Shown here: piece after piece, positions 21,670-34,383 of the stretch
Numbering within the stretch: the stretch's first letter is position 1
Layout: every line of letters starts with the position of its first letter
Origin: Quercus robur
Taxonomy: Eukaryota > Streptophyta > Magnoliopsida > Fagales > Fagaceae
Reading direction: 5' to 3'
DNA length: 64,000 bases
Assembly: GCF_932294415.1 (NCBI RefSeq)
Contig: NC_065535.1
Location: 94,132,862 to 94,196,861 of the forward strand
Translations under genes and position numbers: made by a program
Notes under the pieces: generated by a model
What the model was told of the DNA's origin: nothing
Databases searched by the model: none
Seen by the model: only the letters and a program-made list of their open reading frames with translations

Positions 21670-24175
21670 TCCATTGTCAGGGCCGGCCCTAGGCCTAGGC
21701 CACCGCCTAGGGCCGCCTACTAGAGGAAGGCACCAAATTTTGAGGGAAAAATCGAAATATTAAAAAAAAAAAAAATTGGAGATATAAGAAAAAAATTAGT
21801 TTTATATTTTTCTTCTACTTTTAAGAAGTCCCAAAGAATTGAGTAATGTTAAAGATATTACAACTTTAAATATATGGATCTTACAAATAGAGTAATGCTA
21901 TAGTTATAAACTATTTTACAACATTTTTATAAATTGTTGTTATAACCAATTTCTTACTCGTTCTCATCTAGATTGATTGATAACATCATTTTTTTTATTT
22001 ATCTATAATCATTTACCACGTCATCGGTTTGTAAAAGTTTTCATAAAAGAATTTGTATATCTAGCATTTTCCCTTACAAATAAAGTTTCCTGGTTACCTA
22101 TCAGGGGGAAAAAAAAAAAAACATTTTCCCTTACAAATATATGTTTCACTAATCACAAGATATAATTTTGGTAGGAAAATGTTAGAAATATTATTAATTT
22201 TACTTGAAAACTTTACTAATTAATGTGACAATTAATATGATATATGGACATCAATAACCTATTAAATGCATTTTTGAATTATTTTTTGTGATTAATGATA
22301 CATCTTTGTAAGCTTCATGTTATAAAATTTATAATATTCCTAACATTATTCATTTAAATACTTATTTATTATCTTCTTGAGGTGTCATTAATCATATTTA
22401 TTTTTACATTATTTGAAAGTTTTTTAGTAAAATTTGTTATAGCTTTAGCATTCCCACCCCCCCCCCCCCCACCACAAAAAAAAAGCATATTACAAAGTGA
22501 AAGGAATAGATTTGAATCAATGTTGAATAGTTTTTGATAAAGACTTGATCGTACACGATGTAGTTTATTTGGTTGCTATAGCTCACTTGTGGACATGATG
22601 GATTGCTGTTTCATCGGAATTATTCTCACTCACACATGTTGGATCGGTGGTAGGTCTCTTGTCAAGGATAAATTTGTGTGAACGTGGCTGATAGGCGTAT
22701 GTTTCTTAATAATAATAGGAACTCTTGCTATATTTATTTATTTATTTTACAAGTATCATCTTTGTACCAATGTTAGTAAAAAATTTATGGCATGTTTGGA
22801 TTGAGGGAAAGGAGGGGGTGGAGGGATGTAAAGTAGAGCTAGCTAAAAATAGGTTAATTTTGGGTCAATTTTACTCTATTCTATTCTATTCTACTTCCCC
22901 TCCCTCCCTCCCTCTCAATCTAAACGGATCATTAGTGCTCTTAGACTTTGATTTGAATACTTTGCTATTTTCTTTTTGAGCAAATTATAACTTACTCATA
23001 TGTGATTTGGTCGAAATTTAAGTTGCCTACATGTGGGTCGAAATTTGACAATTTGCCCACTTGAAGTTAGCTCAGTTAAATTTTTATAACTCACTTTTGT
23101 TAAAAACAGGACTAAACATGTAATTTTGCTCCACTTTTATCTCTCTCCCCTCTAAAAACACAAAAAAACACATATAAATACAAGATTAAATAATTTAAAA
23201 AAGAATCCAGCGGAATACTTGTATCCTAAGATTTCAAACTACGAGTAAGCAACTTAAATTTTTGTCAAATCTCAGATGTTTAAAATGTTAAATTTGAAAT
23301 CACAAATATACAACTTAAATTTTAGCGAAATCACAAGCAGGTAAGTTGTAATTTGCCTTATATTTTTCTTTTAATATTATTGTTATTTTTAAATTTTTAT
23401 AATAATCGTAGAACAGTTAGCTTCGTGAATATTAGTACTTAGGTTTGTGGTAAATCCTTTTTTCTTTTATTTGTATTTTTAATCCAAGTAACCATCTCTT
23501 GCACATCATCAATAATTTCAAATACCATTATTACTATCTTATTTATTTTTAAAAAATAATTAAAGAGACCCTTGCGGTATGAGTTATTATCAAATGCACC
23601 TCTTATGCTACAAAATTAACATGTTAAAACCTTCATGGTATTTAAAATAATAAAATTGACCCATTTTTTTAAGACTTTTGTCATGCATTCTAGTCAGCTT
23701 AGTCTGTAAAGTTTCTAATCGTCGAATGGAGATTTGGGATTCAAGCATCATCTACATAAAAAACTAATTAATATATTAGCCTAATGATAAAGAACAACTA
23801 TTATGGAGTGAACATTATAAGTTATAATTTTATCATATCTATGTATGAATACTTTATCTCACGTGATGTTGACATTGTCATTTTTCATCCCATGACATTC
23901 CTCATGTGTAATTAATTTTTTTTTTCTTTTTAAGTAGTGTAAATTAGTTATCTAAATCATCTTATTTGAAATTCCTAAAAGGGCGTTTGGTTCGCTATAA
24001 TGTGCCCTTAATATAAGATTTTTGGTTTATTTTATTTTTTCTAACATTACCACAATTTAAAATTACAAAATATATTACATAATCTTAATCTCATCATCTT
24101 CATAAATAATGTCATATTAGATTCTTATATTGAGATTACAATAACGTAGTATAACGGCATAATGAAACATTATTA
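21670..24175. other. HISN1 3' UTR and intergenic repeats
   Basis: Just after the stop codon, 21683-21720 carries CAGGGCCGGCCCTAGG, a GC-rich end typical of a common hAT group; the matching other end was not found, so the element is truncated or very degraded. A poly(C) run lies at about 22457-22470. A foldback element lies at 22979-23357. The remainder is A+T-rich and without coding sense on either strand. Confidence 0.5.
22979..23357. mobile_element. Foldback MITE, about 380 bp
   Basis: The left arm (from GAGCAAATTATAACTTACTC through TGTGATTT and AAATTTAAGTTG) is matched in inverted order by the right arm ending CAAGCAGGTAAGTTGTAATT. Arms are about 80 bases with scattered mismatches. No frame is present inside. 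Confidence 0.65.
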
Positions 24176-24332
24176 GAGCACTCACAGCAGAGTTGCTACA
24201 TAGTTATAATGCTATTTTTTAGTTCTAAATATCAAAAAACCTTCCCGCATCAGAGGAGCTAAATCTAAAAAATTTAGCTCCTCAGCTATAGTGCACATCT
24301 ATCTTTAGATGTGCACTGTAGCTCAAAGCTAA

Positions 24333-24363
<31 letters not shown>

Positions 24364-25328
24364 TATTATTATTACACTTCTCTCTCCTCTCTCATTAAAA
24401 TATTCTTCCTTTTCTCTCTCTCTCTCCGGCTTCTCTTCTTCCTTCTTTCTTCCTCAATTTTTTTTTTCTCTCTAGCTCACCGATCTCTCATCTCCCTCAT
24501 CCCTCAGCTTGCCGGTCTCTCTAGCCCGCAAGCCTCCCTCATCCCTCAGCTCGCCGGTCAATTTTTTTTTTTCTCTCTAGCTCGCTGGCCTTCCTCATCT
24601 CCCTCATCCCTCATCTCTCTAGCTCGACTACCCAGCGCCGATCGAAGCCCAGCCCAGTGCCGACCACTCCTCACACTGGGCTGGGCTGGGCTTCGGTGGA
24701 TTTTTGTGCTCGTTGTGCTCATTCCTTTTGCGCCAACTGAAGCCTATTCCTTTTGTGCTCGTTGTGGACTTTTTTTTTTTTTTTTTGTTGTGGACTGCTG
24801 ATAGTGGTGGTGGTGGTGGTGGTGGTGGTGTTGGTGTTTTCCGATCTGTTGTAAGCAAGTGGGCTTGTGCTTGTGGCAGTGGGCTTGTGCTCGTTGTGGG
24901 TTTTTTTTCCTTTTTTTTTTTTTTGGCTGTGGACTGTCGGTAGTGGTGGTGGTGGTGGTGGTGGTGGTGTTTTCCGATTTGTTGTGGGCAAGTGGGCTTG
25001 TGTTTGTGTTTGTGGTAGTGGGCTTGTGCCCGTTATGGGTTTTTTTTTTTTTTTTTTTGTTGCTGTGGACTACCGGTAGTGGTGGTGGTGGTTGTGCCTG
25101 TGGTTGACGGTAGAGGTGGTTGAGGTTGGTGGTGTAATATTTTTTTGGTAGTGAAATATATTATTTTATTGTAGTAATTATAATATTTTATTGTGATATT
25201 TATATTATTTTATTATGTTAAAAGCTAAAATAGATACACTGCTGCAGCATGTGTATAGGTAAAATAAATAAAGTAACTTTTGGTGGAGCTAAATTGCTAA
25301 AAATTCAACTCCACTGTTGTGGATGCTC
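24176..25328. mobile_element. PIF/Harbinger-like non-autonomous element, 1153 bp
   Basis: Ends GAGCACTCACAGCAG and (reverse complement) GAGCATCCACAACAG are inverted, and the element is flanked by TTA at 24173-24175 and 25329-25331, the three-base target expected for PIF/Harbinger. Inside are a TA run (24341-24366), CT-rich repeats of a CTCTCTAGCTCGCCGG-like unit (24470-24625), and three tandem units of 133-141 bp (about 24780-25100), each with poly(T), TGTGGACT and a (GGT)n run. No transposase is present. The open frames seen here translate only the simple repeats. Confidence 0.7.
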
Positions 25329-25584
25329 TTACACCATCTAAATCCAAAAGCAACTTATTGAATGTTTTTCTAAAATGTAAGGATAAAATGTTTTGCTACC
25401 CTCCAATTGAATGTGTTTATTGTGAACTTGCAATTCATAGGACTTGATCTATAGATGTGTATAGGTAAAATAGAAAATATATTCCAGGAAGAATATTTTG
25501 TTTTTAGTTTTAATAAAATTAATTTAGACGAAATGGATATAGAAAAAAAATATCATTTTAATTTTGAATTAAATTTATGTATTT

Positions 25585-25746
25585 TGGGCCTTAAGCCCAC
25601 AAGACATTTTTCTATAATTAAAAAAAAAGAAAAAAGGCCCACGAGACACTATCACATCAGAGGCTCAGACCTCAGACCTTAAACCCTAACCCCTTCTTCT
25701 TCTTCAGAATCTCCTTCTCCGCCTTCTCAAAACTCATACACCATTT

Positions 25747-25777
<31 letters not shown>
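25585..25777 (+). promoter_or_regulatory. BOP1 promoter with Site II and telo-box motifs, GA-rich leader
   Basis: TGGGCC at 25585-25590 and its complement GGCCCA at 25636-25641 are Site II elements. AAACCCTAA at 25681-25689 is a telo-box. This pair is the established signature of plant ribosomal-protein and ribosome-biogenesis promoters (TCP-type and telo-box binding factors), which fits the gene downstream. A CTT-rich stretch follows, then (GA)15 at 25749-25778 runs directly into the ATG. Confidence 0.7.
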
Positions 25778-25781
<4 letters not shown>

Positions 25782-28700
25782 AGATTAAGGAGGAAAAGAA
25801 AAAAAGCAAAAGTGTTCAAAATTCCAAATCCGAAGAAGTAGAAGAAGAACAGCCTTCAATCACTGAACAAAATAAACTCAAACAAAAACAAAAACAATTA
25901 CCTTCTCATTCCGATTCTGATTCTGATCCTGATTACGGTTCTCCTTACGTTTCTGATTCTGAGGTAATTACTTCCTCTCTCTCTCTCTCAACTTCGATAC
26001 GCCACTGTTTGTCTGGTAAAAAATATATTTTCTTTTGCTTTCTCGAGAAAGTTTTGAAAACAATATTTAATTAAGGATTTGGTTACCTCTCTATTGTCAG
26101 TGAATTCGAGCTTACATACGCCATGGCTTTCACATTAATATATATATATATATATATATTTATTTTGAAAATTTAGGTTCACGAATACACTTATTCTTCA
26201 TCCGAGAGCTTTTGTTTTCTCTGTTGTATCATCTCCTGCCACCGGAATCTGGCCGTAGTGGCTATCGGAATGGAGTGGCATGCTTCATTTTCCGATAACA
26301 GCCATTTCTTCTTCAATAATTTTTGAATCTTATTAGATTCAAAATTCATTTAAAAAAAAAATTTGAGCTCTGTGTAAGGAAAAAAATAGTAAATTATTGA
26401 GCTTTTGAAGCTTAGGGTTTAGTATGAAAATGTAAAAAGAAACTGAAAAGCATTGAACTGACTGAGCTTAATGCAGCTGTTAAAGGTTAGACGTGTTTTG
26501 AAGTATACAAGTAAACGGATTTTCGCGGCTTGTTGTTTGAGTTTATTCATTGTTTCTCTGTTTTTGTTTGCTTTAGAATGTTTTTAAGATAATTCAAGTC
26601 ACCAGCTAGTTGCTTTGTTTACGTTGCATTTGGTTTTTACATATTAGGTATTATTTTACGTTTATTTCTTACGAGAATTTGATTGACGAGCTGGGTGGTG
26701 CAAATATATGGAGGAGTATATCTATGGAGTTTTGAATTTGTTGATATGTCAATAAAAATTTATGGGATTTCTATGTTTGTTGAAATTTATGAGTAAATTA
26801 GCTTTGGTGGTTCTAGGATTTTTCAGAGGATGGTGACTTTGATGGATCATTGAGTGATTCAGAAGCTGGAGAAAGTGGTTCATCTGGAGATGAGGTACAC
26901 GGTAATTGTCTTCGTTTTGTTTTCTTTGTATGCTTAATTAACAGGAAAATGATGAAAAAGATAGGAGATAAAAATTATCAAGTTCAGTGAATGAAAAGGG
27001 AAATAGCTTTGAGTTAAGAAGATTAATTTTTTGTATTTATCAATTTCATTATGTATTTTCATCAATTACGTGTGTAAGGATTCTTTTTGTTGCTTCATCT
27101 ATTTAATTTGTGTTGATTCAAATCAATCTGAATAATCAAAGTGCAAATCTTACTATTACAAGTCTAATTTCTAGATCATTATATTATGCCTCTCTCCTGC
27201 GGAGGTTACATTTTTAATGTGTCATGATCAAACAAAAGGCCAGCATATTTGAAAATTTAATTACTTATCTTTTTTCTCTTTTTTTTGGCTACTTTTACTC
27301 AAAAACTGTACAGAAATAAATAGGTTCTCTGCCCTTCATGTTTAATGTTGTGAAATTTCATGCTTCTCTGTAGCCTGAAAACTTTTGGTTTTGTGCTCTG
27401 CAATATTTTAATATTTTTGGCAGGGTGTTGTCGACTCAGACGTTGATGATGGCTTGCACAGTGATCAAGAAAATCAAAGCAACAGCTCTGAATCCCATGA
27501 AGGAGTTGAAGAGAGTGATTCCTCTGAAGATGAGGTCTATTGCTTTATATATTAATTTAGTTCTTTTTTGGTGTTGTAATGAATAAAATTTTAAAGTTAT
27601 CAAGTTTATCCTGTCCAACTGTAATATTCTTGTTTTTTTCAGGTGGCTCCTCGAAATACAGTTGGAGATGTTCCCTTGGTATGGTATAAGGATGAGGAGC
27701 ATATTGGATATGACCTTAATGGGAAGAAGATAAAGAAGAGAACGCGAAAAGATAAAGTAGAATCATTTCTTGAAAGTGCTGATGACGCTAAAAATTGGTT
27801 AGTCTATTGATCAAAATTATCATTTTTCTCATTGTTACAGTCATTATTTCCTTGAAAGTACTGATGAAGAGTTCTAAGCCAAGGTCTTTTTGGGGAAACT
27901 ATATATATGATTATGGTGTTATTTTATTACTTTTCAGGCTCAAGGTTTATGATGAGTATAATGATGAGGAAGTAGAGGTGACAAAAAAAGAGCTCAAACT
28001 TATTAATAGATTGCTCAAAGGAAAGGCACCACATTCTGACTTTGATCCTTATGCGGTGTGTAGTTGCCATTCATTCTGTGCTCTTCAATTTCAGATGGAT
28101 GTCAATATTGGCTTCTGACAAATAATATACTTAATTTTATGCTTGAAATATAATTATTATTATTATTTTTCCAAATGCAGCCATATGTTGATTGGTTTAA
28201 ATGGGATGATGCCAAGCATCCACTCTCAAATGCACCGGAACCGAAGAGGCGGTTCATTCCTTCAAAATGGGAAAGTAAGAAGGTATGGAATTTTGAATGT
28301 GTGGCTTCTTTTGTAATGTAAGATCATAGCCAGTTGGCAAAGTATGGGTGCTTTATTACTTCTTATACCTTAGATTTCATTTTCCTTTTGATGATCAATG
28401 ATCTCAAAACAAAGAAATGTTTGGACCTTTGAGTTGAATCAATCCATATTTTGTGTCCTGCACTTTCTTTTACGAATCACAGGTTGTTAAGCTTGTTAGA
28501 GCAATTCGTATGGGATTAATAAAGCGTGACAAGCCAAAAGAAGAACAACAATTCTATCATTTGTGGGGAGATGATTCCAGCTCAACAGAAAAGGCTAATC
28601 ATTTATCTTTCATTCCCGCACCAAAGTCAAAATTGCCAGGTATTAGTTAAAGTCATCTTCTGGATTTTATAATTTTACATTAGATAATTTATGTGAAGAA

Positions 28701-31700
28701 ACTTGAGCAACAACTTTAATCTATATTTGCTTTTTAGGCCATGAAGAATCGTATAACCCTTCTTTAGAATACATCCCAACACAAGAAGAGATTAATTCTT
28801 ATCAATTGATGTTTGAGGAAGATCGTCCTAAGTTTATTCCTAGAAGGTAATGCAAGATGTGATTTTGTGTAATAAATGTCTATTTTTGTCTCTCTTGTTT
28901 GATTGTTGAGCCTGAGACATCTAATCAATGTCAATTTGATTAGGTATACATCTTTGAGAAGTATCCCAGCATACGATAATGCTGTTAAGGATGTTTTTGA
29001 ACGTTGTTTGGATCTATACTTGTGCCCTAGAGTTCGGAAGAAACGTGTAAGTGGGAGGCCCCAATTTGGGGAAAATACTTATTGGTTTTGTTTAGATTGC
29101 CTTGGATGGTCATTTTGCAAGATTGTCAAATTTTTATGTTCTTCTAATCTTATAATGGTGATCAAATTAATTAAAAGTGATCCTATTTATGTCCCAGATT
29201 AATATTGATCCAGAATCTTTGAAACCCAAACTACCAAGTCGAAGGGATCTTAAGCCTTACCCTGTAACATGTTATCTTGAGTACAAAGGTCACAAGGACG
29301 CTGTTGTGTCAATTTCCATTGAAGCTTCTGGACAGTGGCTTGCTTCAGGTTTGGATGCAACTCATTGATTTTAATTGCATTTTTATTCAGGCAACTAGAC
29401 AAGAGTTTAGTTGGATACGGGTCTCATAATTTTTTATTGTTCACAAAGGTTCGCTTGATGGAACTCTACGAATTTGGGAAGTTGAAACTGGTAGATGTCT
29501 TAGAGTCTGGGAGTTTGAAGAAGCAGTTAAATTTGTGGCATGGAATCCTCTGCGTGAGATTCCTATTGTAGCTGTCTCTGTGTAAGGCTTATTAAATTGA
29601 TTTATTTTTTCTTTTCTGGGTTAAAAAAAATGCTGAAAACTGCTTTGTCTGTCAGTGTAAATCAACTAGTGTATGTTTTTCAGGGGACAAGAGGTATTTA
29701 TTTTGAATACTGGCTTAGGAGATGAAGAAGAACAGAAAAATATAAAAAAACTCCTCCATTTTGAGACACCTGTAGCGCCAGATGATTCTGGTCAGTATGA
29801 AATATCCGTTACTTTCAATATCCTAGATTAAATTATTTTTTTAACTAAATCTATATGAAATCAAAATATCTGACCTTTGCATGATATGTTTCATGAAATT
29901 AGGCGACAAGGTGTCCGTTGCAAGCTGGCATCAAGATGATAAGCATGAAGGAATCAGGTTAAGGCATTTTAAGGTACTTAAGCTTCTAAACCAACTACCC
30001 CGTCTGAAACCATTCCAGTCCTGCCTTTATCCTGATAGAGTAGACTCAATCCATTTACGGAATGAAAAATATAATTGTTTTATTTGTTCTGCTGTTACAG
30101 ACAGTATCTTCAGTGGAATGGCATCGTAAGGGAGACTACTTTTCAACAGTCATGCCAGCTGATATCCTTTTTCCAGCCTTATTGATTACATATTACTATT
30201 TCTTAGATTAAAAAAAAATACTATTTCTTATATGATATGCTTGAACAACTCTTCTATTTGTCAATTGAAAGTCTTCTGATATGTTCCTCTAGTCATGTAA
30301 AAATTAGGGATTCATGAGTTTGACCCCTTCTTTGATATATAGGATACCCTTACTGATGTCAAAACATCAATGCCCCTTTTGATTATTGATCTGTTGCATG
30401 TTCATTGTCTGAAGAGCAGGTCAGATAGTTCTTTTTATAAATCTGTTTGGTCCAATGGGCTTTTTTGGTAGGGGCAAGAATGTGAACTTGGTCATAGTTT
30501 TTAATCATGCTTTTTTTAGATGTGTTATTTCGGGATGAGGTATACCTAGATTGTTGGCAAGAAATTTTATAATCACCTTTATCTATATGCTTCTTTCTTA
30601 AACAGATCATAGTGGCTGTGTTGCCTCTGCCTGCTCAGCTTTTTAAGAAACTTTATTTAACAACTGAAGGTCGAACTTCAGTTTACCTAGTGAAGTTTTA
30701 TTCAATACAATTAAATGCGGTTAAGTAAATGTGAAAAGCAATTTGTGGAAATATGATATAGACCTAGTGGCATGTGCACATACCTGCAGTTGCGCACACG
30801 CACACACCCACTGGTTGCATGCAGGGGTCCGAAATGAAGAAAGGTGTGCTTTAAATATGACATGCCATTATCTGAGCATGGAACTTTATCTAATTGATCA
30901 TTTTTTGCTAGTTGAATGTGGTTTGATAAGTATGGAATTATTTTTTTAAAATCTCCTTGGATTTTCTTGACTTTTTAATTACGCGAATCAAGAGCTGTTC
31001 TTATACACCAGCTCTCTAAGAAGCATACACAAAGAATTCCATTCAAGCTGCGTGGACTTCCAGTTTCATCTGTGTTCCATCCTACAAAAAAAATCTTTTT
31101 CATTTCAACAAAGAAGAATATTCGTGCTTATGATCTGCAGAAACAAAAGCTTATCAAAAAGCTCGAGACTGGACTCCGTGAAGTCTCTTCCATTTCTGTT
31201 CATCCTGGGGGTATGTTTCCAATCTTATTTCCTTTATCACATCTTTACATTGTGGATAAAATTTAATTTTATTAGATTTTCTTTTGTTGATGTATTTTGG
31301 AAACAATCAATTGTTATTGTGATATTTATCTTCTCAATTTATCTGAGGATTGCTTTCCATGCAGGTGACAATATAATTGTGGGGAGCAGAGAGGGAAAAT
31401 TGTGTTGGTTTGACATGGATCTTTCATCTAAACCTTACAGAATTCTAAAGTATGTTTCTGGACAAAACTATAAATGATTAGACATTAATGACAAAAGAAC
31501 TTTCCATTTGAAAAATGTGCCTTTCCTCAATTTATATACTTTATTTGAGGTTTTTCTGCAATGATTATGATAATTATCTTCTTCTTTTTTTCTTTTTTCT
31601 GTGAATTATCATTGATGTTATGGTAACAGGCACATTGATCATTTGATTGCAATTATTTAGAAAACAAATACTATGCAATCTACAATACATGTATCCTCCA

Positions 31701-33000
31701 ATATATTTATGTCAGTATGGCAGTGAATTTCTCTAACATGTGTGGAAATTTCTCAGGTGTCATCCAAAAGATATTACCAATGTTGCCTTCCATCGCTCAT
31801 ATCCCCTATTTGCTTCATGCTCTGATGACTGCACTGCATATGTTTTTCATGGCATGGTTTATTCAGATCTCAACCAGAATCCTCTTATTGTCCCACTTGA
31901 AATTCTTAGAGGCCATACAAGCTCAAATGGGAGAGGTAAGAATTTTCAGCATTTTTTATTTTTTTTGTCTGGTGGTTGAGTATGAAGGTGAAGATCTTAA
32001 AAGGAACAGCAATAGTTATTAAAAAAAAAAATGAACAGCAACAGTTTGACTGATTTTATTATTATTTTTGTTTACTGGCAAGAGCTGAAGACATATAATT
32101 AAATACCGCCATTATATAACCCACCCACACACACATCAATAAGTATGTGAAACTCAAATGGGACCTTCTATAGTTCTATTGACCAAGTTTCTTTGTGAGA
32201 GGCTAACCAGTCTCAGTCTCTCAGCTCCAATCATGATCTTACTCTACAATAATCTGTTCACATAAGTCTGGATTTTGGCATGGCCTAGGGGTGACAGTAT
32301 CAAGGCAAAACTAATTAAATGCCCTATCGTTTTATGTGTGATTTATTCTATCTAAATAGATGACACACAAATTATTTTTGGACATTGCTTGTAAAGCATA
32401 TACCGAGGTTCCTTATCCCAAAAAAATATAATAATAATAATAATAATTTAAAATAAACAGATGTCACTCTAGTTAGTGTAGGAGTCTAATATTTTGGCAT
32501 TCGATATGATTTTTATTTTAATTCCACCTTCCAATATTGTTAGCCCTTTGGTTAATTCTAAGATACCCTAAATATAGTTTTCTTTGAAAAGTCAATGGAT
32601 AAACTTTTAGTTACTTTCCTAACTTACGTTTTACTTTATTTGAAAAGTTAATACTGGTTTTTCATTTGTTTATTAGAGTTTAAATTAAGTAGGATGGTTT
32701 GGAAATTTTATGTTCTTTTATTTGAATGACGATGACTTTCTCCTAGAAACTTAAAATTTTCTAAAATAGGACCAAAAGTGTGGGAGATGAAGAAAGTATA
32801 ATATTTTGTGTTTGCTTCTATATAGGGCTTTTGAATACGTCATACATATAATCTGTGTGTATCATGTCGATTAGAAATTTATATAAATGCCATTGATTAA
32901 TGGCTGTATTACAGGAGTAATGGATTGTAAGTTCCATCCAAGGCAGCCTTGGTTATTCACCGCTGGTGCTGATTCAGTGATCAAACTTTACTGTCATTAA
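25778..33000 (+). CDS. BOP1: Ribosome biogenesis protein BOP1 homologue
   Basis: BOP1 works in the nucleolus with Pescadillo and WDR12 (PeBoW complex) in 60S subunit assembly. Eighteen exons keep frame and give 739 residues: 25778-25963, 26817-26894, 27424-27534, 27643-27797, 27938-28055, 28181-28282, 28483-28639, 28738-28846, 28944-29046, 29198-29348, 29449-29581, 29684-29790, 29903-29973, 30101-30161, 30983-31210, 31365-31449, 31757-31935, 32915-33000. Residues 1-125 are Lys-rich and then acidic. The BOP1NT domain follows (about 137-395; [29 protein letters not shown]). WD40 repeats fill the rest, with [22 protein letters not shown] and a last [11 protein letters not shown] at the stop. Length is near the usual 740-755. 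Intron 14 is of U12 AT-AC type. The gene converges on the NifU-like gene. Confidence 0.97.
30162..30982 (+). other. U12-type AT-AC intron (BOP1 intron 14), 821 bp
   Basis: The exon ends CCAGCTG and the intron starts ATATCCTTTT, which equals the U12 AT-AC donor consensus. It ends TTTTCTTGAC TTTTTAATTAC, with TTTCTTGAC as a near-consensus U12 branch site; its A (30970) lies 12 bases before the end, within the U12 range. Joining G to GCGAATCAAGA restores the conserved reading [17 protein letters not shown]. No GT-AG pair nearby gives this frame. Confidence 0.92.
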
Positions 33001-34383
33001 GAGGGAAGAGTGACACGCACTGAAGTGCGCTGCAAACACGGTGATCATAGGGGATCCGTCTCCTGAGTCTCAGGAGAGAGACCTGAAGTTTTGTTGGCAA
33101 ATATACTGTTTCATTGTTGGAGAGAAATTAATTGTTGCCTGAGTTTCTGGCTCTAGTTCAGTCTCATATGTGTTTGGTGAACATGATCCAATTATAATTT
33201 TTGACAAAGCATGTAACTTATAATTCAGTTTTTGTTATTATTTAATTACAATTTTGGGAAGAATGTCCCATATTTTTCTTGAATTCATGAACAATGAATG
33301 TGGAACATATGTAAGCACGTAACTTATATATTATTATTATACAAACCCATTGATTTTCACTCTTGCAGTGTGGAACAATGCAGTTTATAGACATAATCTC
33401 AAACGGTCTATTCCCAAGCAATGTTCAAATATGGTTGCATTCCAGAAAATGTTTCTCATTCACATTTCTGGCACTGTTTTGCACGGTGAAAGACTTTATA
33501 GCCTTTCTAGATTTAGATGACCAAATCACCTAGCTCGTTACACTCTTCAATTTGACAAAATTTATTTTAGCTATCAATAAGCCACTAGCTGAGGTCCCAA
33601 CTGAGTTACAAGTATGCAAACTTGTGTGTATAAAATCTGTGTTCTCTCGTTTCCATAATCCATTAGATCAATACACGCTTTCTTGACGCAAGACAGGTAA
33701 ATCAACCAGCCACTGTATATGCTTGTCAAGCTCAAGACAAGATATAAAGCAAGCACAAAAAACAGATTGGAGAGTTGCTGTTTTATAGACCAAGCCATAT
33801 AAATTGCAAAAAGAAAATTTTTAGTTTAAGCAAAGCGAAGGCCTTTTAAATCCATTACATCGATTGGTATTTGCCCATTACAATTTGCAAAACCAAAATT
33901 TGCATGTTTCTTTTGCTTGTATTTGTTCTGGGGATGGAGGAAGCACAGACAACTTCTATTATAGTGTTGACAGGCCATGAAACTTTGACAGAGTCTTCTT
34001 TAAAGGTCTTAATTTTATATGTATGATAAATCCTGGATCTACACATTTTCAAACAAAGTATTTCCATATAACTCCTCAAACACCAATCATCCTTTTGGTT
34101 GAACCAAAATCAAGTTCAGATACTAATTAGGCCATAACAAATTTAACATTAAAGTTTGAACATGGAAATGGCTAACAGTTTCTTCAGCAAGCCTAACTTT
34201 CCATTAACAAGAATTTTCTCAACTTTGTTAGCCCACTAAATATTATAAAACTGTACATATTATATGAAACTATCACAAAAGTTTTACAGAGTTGTATAGA
34301 CGCTCCTCACTTGCAAGATGCTGTGATAAAAATTCGCAAGAATATAATAGGATTTTTATTTTTTTTGGTTTCTCCCTGGGATT
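33001..34383. other. 3' UTR space between convergent BOP1 and NifU-like genes
   Basis: No further exon is seen. The segment must hold both 3' UTRs and terminators. AATAAG- and AATATA-like poly(A) signals are too common in this A+T-rich DNA to assign. Confidence 0.5.

Noticed and set aside
24628-25107. Several overlapping open frames with long Gly/Val, Pro or Thr runs
   Set aside because: They only translate (GGT)n and poly(T) arrays of a transposon on both strands.
30731-30949. 72-codon frame in BOP1 intron 14
   Set aside because: It lies inside the AT-AC intron, contains a simple (CA)n run and has no family likeness.
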